The notes under the pieces were generated by a model that did no database searches, was not told where the DNA came from, and saw only the letters and a list, made by a program, of their open reading frames with translations. From contig JBFIHA010000008.1 in NCBI GenBank assembly GCA_041602035.1, positions 62,001 through 126,000 of the forward strand: DNA of 64,000 bases, written 5' to 3'. This stretch comes from JAOTVV01 sp041602035. GTDB taxonomy: Bacteria > Gemmatimonadota > Gemmatimonadetes > Gemmatimonadales > GWC2-71-9. Every line of letters begins with the position of its first letter. Within the stretch, counting starts at the first letter, position 1. Made by a program: the position numbers and the translations under genes. Shown in pieces: positions 58,791-64,000 of the stretch.

Positions 58791-60449
58791 ATGACTATCA
58801 GTCGCTTGCTGCTCGTAGCCGCCGTCACCGGCCTGGGCATGGCGTGCCGCTCGGGCGACGCAGCGGTCGAGACCGCCGTCGCCACGATCACCGCCGAGGA
58901 TCTCGTCCACCATGTGCAGGTGCTGGCCTCCGACTCATTCGAAGGCCGGAGCCCGTCGTCACCGGGGGAGGAGCGGACCATCGCCTACCTCCGCGAGGAC
59001 TTCGCACGGTTGGGCCTCGAGCCGGGGAACGACGGCTCGTTCTTCCAGGACGTGCCGCTCGTATCCATTACCACCGACCCGAACAGGGCCGCGCTGTCCG
59101 TGACGGGTGGTGGACGGACCACCCAGCTCCGGTACGGCCCCGACTTCATGTCCTGGACCAAACGCGTGGTCGACCGCGTAGACGTCCGGGCGTCGGACAT
59201 GGTGTTCGTGGGTTATGGAATCGTTGCGCCCGAATACGGGTGGAACGACTACGAGGGGATCGACGTCACCGGCAAGACCGTGCTCATCCTCGTCAACGAT
59301 CCGGGGTATGCCACCCAGGACAGTACGCTGTTCACTGGCAAGGCGATGACCTACTATGGGCGCTGGACCTACAAGTTCGAGGAGGCCGCCCGGCAGGGAG
59401 CGGCGGCAGCGCTGATCGTCCATGAAACCGAGCCGGCGTCGTATCCGTGGGAGGTCGTGACGGGCAGTTGGTCGGGCGAGCAGTTCGATCTCGTCCGCGC
59501 CGACAACAACATGTCTCGGGTCGCGGTCGAAGGCTGGATGACGGTCGAAGCGGCACGGTCGCTTGCAGTGCAGGGCGGTCAGGATTTCGATGCCATGAGG
59601 ACCGCCGCGGCGAGCCGCGGGTTCCGCGCGGTCCCGTTGTCACTTCGCGCCGCGCTGTCGCTGCGGAACGCGGTCCGCCGGTCCACGTCGAAGAACGTGA
59701 TCGCGGTGCTCCCCGGCACGACCCGCGCCGACGAGTACGTCATCTACATGGCGCACTGGGATCACCTCGGTATGGACCCGAGTCTGGATGGCGATCGGAT
59801 CTACAACGGCGCGCAGGACAACGCGACCGGCACGGCGGGATTGCTGTTGCTGGCCAAGGCCTACGCGACCCTCGCACAGCGCCCCGCCCGATCGGTGGCG
59901 TTCCTGGCGGTGACGGCTGAGGAGCAGGGGTTGCTTGGGTCCGCACACTACGCTGCCGATCCGGTATTTCCCCTCGACCATACCGTGGCGGCGATCAACA
60001 TGGACGTGCTCAACGTCTACGGCCCGATGCGCGATGTCACCGTGGTCGGACTGGGGCAGTCTGAGCTGGACGACTACCTCCGGGATGAGGCGACCCGCCA
60101 CGGGCGCCGGATCCGTCCCGACCCGAATCCGTCGGCTGGCTACTACTACCGGTCCGATCACTTCAGCTTTGCCAAGGCCGGGGTGCCCGCACTCTACGCC
60201 GATGCCGGCGTGGATCACGTGGAGCATGGCGAGGCGTGGACGCGGGAGCAGATGGATGCCTACGATGCGGAGCGTTATCACAAGCCGGCTGATGAGTTCG
60301 ACCCGAGCTGGGATCTGCGCGGAGCGATCGACGACCTCGGATTGCTGTTTCGGGTCGGCTACCGGCTAGCCAACGAGGACACCTTTCCCAACTGGAGCGA
60401 GCGCAGCGAATTCAAGGCCACGCGCGACGCCCTGATGGGATCGCGCTGA
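58791..60449 (+). CDS. M28-family zinc aminopeptidase, lipoprotein
   Basis: The 552-residue protein has a lipobox at LGMAC (Cys19). An N-terminal segment with DLVHHVQVLASDSFEGRSP leads to an inserted PA domain (about 120-260, with VFVGYGIVAPEYGWNDYEGI). The peptidase core shows metal ligands His322 and Asp324 in AHWDHLG, the bridging Asp in GAQDNATGT, the catalytic Glu in AEEQGLLGS, and later NMDVLNVYG and RSDHFSFAK. It should trim peptides in the periplasm or at the surface. The ATG giving the signal peptide is chosen; the frame is open 28 codons upstream. Confidence 0.92.
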   Translation: MTISRLLLVAAVTGLGMACRSGDAAVETAVATITAEDLVHHVQVLASDSFEGRSPSSPGEERTIAYLREDFARLGLEPGNDGSFFQDVPLVSITTDPNRAALSVTGGGRTTQLRYGPDFMSWTKRVVDRVDVRASDMVFVGYGIVAPEYGWNDYEGIDVTGKTVLILVNDPGYATQDSTLFTGKAMTYYGRWTYKFEEAARQGAAAALIVHETEPASYPWEVVTGSWSGEQFDLVRADNNMSRVAVEGWMTVEAARSLAVQGGQDFDAMRTAAASRGFRAVPLSLRAALSLRNAVRRSTSKNVIAVLPGTTRADEYVIYMAHWDHLGMDPSLDGDRIYNGAQDNATGTAGLLLLAKAYATLAQRPARSVAFLAVTAEEQGLLGSAHYAADPVFPLDHTVAAINMDVLNVYGPMRDVTVVGLGQSELDDYLRDEATRHGRRIRPDPNPSAGYYYRSDHFSFAKAGVPALYADAGVDHVEHGEAWTREQMDAYDAERYHKPADEFDPSWDLRGAIDDLGLLFRVGYRLANEDTFPNWSERSEFKATRDALMGSR

Positions 60450-60500
60450 CGGTATCCCCTCCCGCTCTCGGCACGATGGTCGCCAGCGGGAGGTTCACCG

Positions 60501-61028
60501 TCAGGCGTCGTCCGGGTCGACGACACCGATGTAGGGGAGGGCGCGCAGGTCTTCCGCGTGGTCCAACCCGTATCCCACGACCCACACGTTGGGGATATCG
60601 AAACCCAGGTAATCTATCTGTACGTCTACCTCGTGCCGCTCCTTCTTGCGCACGAGGGCACAGGTCTTGAGCGAGGCCGGATCTCTGGTGGCGAGAAGCT
60701 CCAGCAGGTAATGCAGCGTGAGCCCTGTGTCGACGATGTCTTCCACCACCAAGACGTGTTTCCCCTCGACGCTCCGCCGCAGGTCCATCAGGACACGCAC
60801 CGCTCCGCTCGAGGTCGTTCTCATCCCGTAAGACGAGACGGCCATGAACTCGATGGACCGAGGCATGGTGAGATGGCGGGACAGATCGGCGAGGAAGATG
60901 AACGCCCCCTTCAACACCCCGACGAGGGTGATCGGCTCCCCGGCGTAGTCGCTGGAAATCTCAGCGGCCAGCTCGCGCACACGTCGCTGGATGTCGGCTT
61001 CGGAAATGAGGATTCGTGGATTCGTCAT
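60501..61028 (-). CDS. hpt: Hypoxanthine phosphoribosyltransferase
   Basis: The 175-residue enzyme salvages hypoxanthine and guanine to IMP and GMP. The PRPP motif is VLVVEDIVDTGLTL (92-105) with Glu96-Asp97 and Asp100. VGVLKGAFIFLADL near the N-terminus and VWVVGYGLDHAEDLRALPYI near the end are family hallmarks. Its ATG overlaps the stop of the glycosidase gene (ATGA), an unexpected partner. Confidence 0.95.
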   Translation of the reverse strand: MTNPRILISEADIQRRVRELAAEISSDYAGEPITLVGVLKGAFIFLADLSRHLTMPRSIEFMAVSSYGMRTTSSGAVRVLMDLRRSVEGKHVLVVEDIVDTGLTLHYLLELLATRDPASLKTCALVRKKERHEVDVQIDYLGFDIPNVWVVGYGLDHAEDLRALPYIGVVDPDDA

Positions 61029-63694
61029 CGTGTCCCGTGGAGGATGATGGACGTGGTGGTCCGCCCCGATCCGGACGGCATCGTGACGTCAATGGTGGTC
61101 GTGGCACCGTCGACCTGCCGCAGCTCGGCGCCCTCGACCTCGCCGAGGGGCTCACCGTGGAAGCGGAGCCGATAGGCCATGCCGAGCTCGCCGTCTACCG
61201 TCAAGCGCCACCGTCTGACGGTGCGTGGCCCGTCCCGACGAAAATCGAGCACCCGGACCCCCATGCTGCGCTGCCCGGGATCCAGATCGACGGTCGGCGG
61301 CTCCACCGCGAGGCCCCCGACCCACGAGAGCTCGAACGTCGTCACGGACTCGGTGAGCCACAGGGTACGCGTGATTCGGGTCTCACGATCGCCGGGCTCC
61401 ACCTCCTGCGTGCCGGTTCCCGACACCGGACTCGTCGAGGCGCGGTGCTCGATCGTGCCGGGCGGCAATGACTGCACGAGCCGGAGCTGCACTTCGGGTC
61501 CCTCACGCGTCACTGTCACCGTTTGCCCGAACGGTGTCTGCTCGATCACGAAATGAAGCGTCGTGCCACCGACCCGGAGATTGCGGGCGACCACGCGATC
61601 CCATTGCGGGGGCAGCTGCGGTGCGAGCGTTGCCCGATTCCCGAACGCGTCGGGCTCCCACCCGAGGAGTCCGTGCATGACCGGTCCCAGCAACATCGAC
61701 GTCGCGAAGAACTGCTGCGGGACTGCCGTATCGAGCGGGCGGTAGAATCGACCGGACAAGAGTTCCGGATGGCGGCCTCGCGCCCAATCGAACGCCGTTT
61801 GCTTGAGGGCATCGATCAGGGGATACCCCGACCACGGTCGGCGATAGGCGTACTGTCCCCAGACCACGAAGCCTGTCACAAACGGCCACACGGCACCGTT
61901 GTTGTAGTGCATCGGATCGTAGAGCGGACTCCCCGTGGACAGAATGCGCGCGCCCCAGTCGGCACTCACCGAATCCGTCGCCAGCTTCGTCAGAGTCCGG
62001 TCGGCCCGCTCGTCGTCAAGCAGCCGAAATGCGGCCGCGGTGGCGGGCCACACCGTGAGGTTGTCGTTGGTACCGCCGGACAGGAGAATGCCGAACGCAT
62101 GGTGGCCCTCTCTCTCGCGCCAATACCGGCTGTTGAGCGTGGCGCGGGCTGTGGCATGTATCCGACGGGCCTCACGGGCCTTCGTCTCGTCACCGCGAAA
62201 CTCGGCCAGCGCCGCCATTGCCTCGAGGGCCTGAATCCAGACCGCGGCCAGATAGATGTCTTGGTGGATGCCCTCACCCAGCGCGCCCACCTCGATGGCG
62301 CCGAGATTGCCGGGGCCGTTCTCGATGATGCCGTCGCGGTCGGTGTCGCGCGTGAGGCACCATCGGTACCCGTTCTCGATCGCCGGCCACAGATCGCGCA
62401 CCAGTCCGTCGTCTCCGCTGGCGCGCCAGTACCGCCAGACGGCGACGATCCAGTACGGGGTCGTGTCGGCGTGGTAGTACGCGTAGGGAAAGTCGGTGAA
62501 CCATGGGATGTGCGCGGCTGCCTGCGAGATCTCGTGCGGGATCTTGCCGTCCGCGCGCTGATACCGCGCCAGGAACCGGAGCCCCTGCGCCACAGCGTCC
62601 CACTGACCCGTGGCATCCATGGCAAACGAGTTGATTGCGGCGTCGCCGCCGAAGAACCAGCCGAACCCCGGGCGGGTGCTCGTGCCCGACGGCCCCCACC
62701 CGGCGACCAGCCCGCACCCGAGATCCGGGTTGCACACCAGTGCCTCGTCCAGATTCCACTTGGCCCACTCCAGCGCGAGATCCAGCTCGTCATCCGGTGT
62801 ATCGAGCTGGGTCGTGCTCGCGAAGAATCGATCGACATACGCGCGCTTCTCCAGGTACAGCGCTTCGGCGTCTCGCAGCAACCGGTGATACTCGGCCACG
62901 ACCGTGTCGCGCTCGGCCGTGCCCGCGGCAACTGCGATGGGGACAAACTCGACGCTGGCGCGCGCGGGATCGACCGGAATGACGAACGTGTTGGGAGCGT
63001 CGGGAAGCGCGTGAGCAGGATGCTCCGACGCCCGTGTCGCCCAGGAGGAGCCGATGATCCCATTCCGTCGCCGCAGGCTCTCCGACTGCACGAAGGCGCG
63101 GTGTTCGGCGCTCCAGAACACGTACTGCCCACCCAGGCTCGCCGGCCACGCGTACTGGAAGACCATCCGGAAACTCGCGGTGATCTCGAGCGGCCGCAGG
63201 GCCTCGACGTCCAGCAGCACCAGGAGGCCCGGCACGCCGAGCGGCGCCAGAATGTGCTGGCGCACGGTGAACGTCGCATGCGTGTAGGTGATCGTCGTCA
63301 GCTCTGGGCGGATCTCGACGCGACGGGCCACGTCGGCGCCGCGGACAGGCTCCATGTAATCGGGAATCGTGAAGGCGAGCTGGAATCCGTCGGCGAGCTT
63401 GAGTGGGTGGACCCAGAGCTCAGCCTCGCCGGTCTCTCTGCCGAGCCATGCCGCCGTAGGTCCGACGACGCCGAGATACTGGTGTGGTCGCACGTCGTAG
63501 CGGAGCGCGAGCGGCGAGTGCTGGATGGGAAACTTCGGAACGACCGGGAAGGAACGTTGCGCGGCGAGCGCCCCAGGCAGCAGCGCCACCAGGCTGATGG
63601 CCGCGAACACGCAGCGAGGTGGACGTGCCGGCGCCGTTGCCACCCTGTGGGATGTGGCGAGGTTGCCGCCGGCCGACCGCGTGGCGGGAGCCAC
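61025..63694 (-). CDS. Secreted six-hairpin glycosidase, amylo-alpha-1,6-glucosidase-like
   Basis: The protein has about 889 residues with a signal peptide (about 29-48, CVFAAISLVALLPGALAAQ). An N-terminal beta-sandwich (about 60-290) leads to an (alpha/alpha)6 barrel (about 300-690). Barrel motifs are GWGPSGTSTRPGFGWFFGGD, ADGKIPHEIS, DTDRDGIIENGPGN and YNNGAVWPFVTGFVVWGQYA, which match glycogen-debranching/GH63-like enzymes. The C-terminal 190 residues are beta-rich. It probably hydrolyses alpha-glucosidic bonds outside the cytoplasm; the substrate is inferred only. The start is uncertain: GTG here, GTG at 63643 or TTG at 63730, none with a clear Shine-Dalgarno. Confidence 0.82.
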   Translation of the reverse strand: MAPATRSAGGNLATSHRVATAPARPPRCVFAAISLVALLPGALAAQRSFPVVPKFPIQHSPLALRYDVRPHQYLGVVGPTAAWLGRETGEAELWVHPLKLADGFQLAFTIPDYMEPVRGADVARRVEIRPELTTITYTHATFTVRQHILAPLGVPGLLVLLDVEALRPLEITASFRMVFQYAWPASLGGQYVFWSAEHRAFVQSESLRRRNGIIGSSWATRASEHPAHALPDAPNTFVIPVDPARASVEFVPIAVAAGTAERDTVVAEYHRLLRDAEALYLEKRAYVDRFFASTTQLDTPDDELDLALEWAKWNLDEALVCNPDLGCGLVAGWGPSGTSTRPGFGWFFGGDAAINSFAMDATGQWDAVAQGLRFLARYQRADGKIPHEISQAAAHIPWFTDFPYAYYHADTTPYWIVAVWRYWRASGDDGLVRDLWPAIENGYRWCLTRDTDRDGIIENGPGNLGAIEVGALGEGIHQDIYLAAVWIQALEAMAALAEFRGDETKAREARRIHATARATLNSRYWREREGHHAFGILLSGGTNDNLTVWPATAAAFRLLDDERADRTLTKLATDSVSADWGARILSTGSPLYDPMHYNNGAVWPFVTGFVVWGQYAYRRPWSGYPLIDALKQTAFDWARGRHPELLSGRFYRPLDTAVPQQFFATSMLLGPVMHGLLGWEPDAFGNRATLAPQLPPQWDRVVARNLRVGGTTLHFVIEQTPFGQTVTVTREGPEVQLRLVQSLPPGTIEHRASTSPVSGTGTQEVEPGDRETRITRTLWLTESVTTFELSWVGGLAVEPPTVDLDPGQRSMGVRVLDFRRDGPRTVRRWRLTVDGELGMAYRLRFHGEPLGEVEGAELRQVDGATTTIDVTMPSGSGRTTTSIILHGTR

Positions 63695-63698
63695 CCGA

Positions 63699-64000
63699 TT
63701 ACGAACGGTAGTTGCCGAAGTTGAGCTCAATCCCGTAGTCCTGGGACCGGAGGTAGGCCATGACCTCTTGAAGCGTGTCCCGAGAGGGGCTCGTCACGCG
63801 GAGCTCGTCACCCTGGATCGCGACCTGCGTCTTCTTGAATCCCTGCCCCTTGACGTCCTTGACGATCTGGCGAGCCACGTCATCCGGAATGCCTTGCGTG
63901 AGGGTCACGACACGTCGAACGCGGCCGCCCGCTGCGGTCTCGCTCTCACCCACCTTCACGTTCTTGAGCGGGACCTTCCGCTTGACCATCTTCGCGTCGA
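63699..64000 (-). CDS. YajQ family nucleotide-binding protein, N-terminus beyond window
   Basis: The visible C-terminal 100 residues match YajQ: VKRKVPLKNVKVGESETAAG, RRVVTLTQGIPDDVARQIVK, then TQVAIQGDELRVTSPSRDTL and LRSQDYGIELNFGNYRS at the end. The full family length is about 160 residues and the frame stays open to the edge, so the start lies outside. YajQ proteins bind nucleotides, including c-di-GMP in some species. It precedes the glycosidase gene with a four-base gap. Confidence 0.93.
   Translation of the reverse strand, partial: DAKMVKRKVPLKNVKVGESETAAGGRVRRVVTLTQGIPDDVARQIVKDVKGQGFKKTQVAIQGDELRVTSPSRDTLQEVMAYLRSQDYGIELNFGNYRS

Noticed and set aside
1..64000. CRISPR arrays, insertion sequences, attachment sites or defence islands
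   Set aside because: No direct-repeat array, transposase, integrase, restriction or toxin-antitoxin gene was seen on either strand.

Overview
The window is a compact, GC-rich bacterial chromosome segment. About 54 protein genes, one small RNA gene and a few regulatory sites are supported. No transposase, integrase, CRISPR array, tRNA or rRNA was seen. The gene content suggests a didermic, non-proteobacterial lineage, most likely Gemmatimonadota. The reasons are a GWxTD-type TPR protein, TonB-dependent receptors with N-terminal carboxypeptidase-regulatory domains, MglBA polarity genes, a bacillithiol deacetylase (BshB1), a B12-dependent ribonucleotide reductase, MacB-type permease arrays and secreted lipoproteins. 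The phylum is an inference; no marker gene was compared computationally.

Region 1 (1-8715, mostly plus strand): a zinc-ribbon protein cut by the left edge, a secreted GWxTD protein, a membrane Ser/Thr kinase with an unusual tail, a gamma-carbonic anhydrase-like protein, class II ribonucleotide reductase with a clear terminator, and two small unknown genes. Region 2 (8789-22308): ispG; a lipoprotein coupled to a TonB-dependent receptor; a sirtuin / pyruvate kinase / metallo-hydrolase operon; YtxH, YihY and threonine aldolase; and the K+ uptake pair trkA-trkH. Region 3 (22364-30410): the SRP 4.5S RNA gene, then dnaX-ybaB-recR, a small membrane protein coupled to mglB-mglA, pgsA, cinA, and the chaperone genes grpE-dnaJ.

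Region 4 (30417-35919): two lipoproteins, a histone-deacetylase-family enzyme, a Kef-type K+/H+ antiporter and YjbQ. Region 5 (35926-50504, all minus strand, 15 genes): creatininase family, a secreted protein, TolC, a MacA-like adaptor, one ABC ATPase, four MacB/FtsX permeases in a B-A-B-A order, then bshB1-nifS-mnmA, an unknown gene, OsmC and a 4-TM protein. Region 6 (50481-64000): a 1338-residue NtrY-like histidine kinase, a TonB plug-only protein, the msrP-msrQ methionine sulfoxide repair pair, an Ig-repeat/cytochrome-like lipoprotein with a strong terminator, an M28 peptidase, and a minus-strand run yajQ - six-hairpin glycosidase - hpt that reaches the right edge.

The most striking items are the four-permease, one-ATPase tripartite transporter that looks like a duplicated heterodimer cassette; the recR-X-mglB-mglA operon with a candidate membrane partner and an MglA insertion; the SRP RNA with a five-base apical loop; the kinase carrying PEGA-like and TonB-C-like domains; and a recurring TAnnnT box 5-9 bases before ATG that suggests leaderless mRNAs. 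No stretch longer than 300 bases lacks a gene; the longest are 55251-55548 and 296-574.
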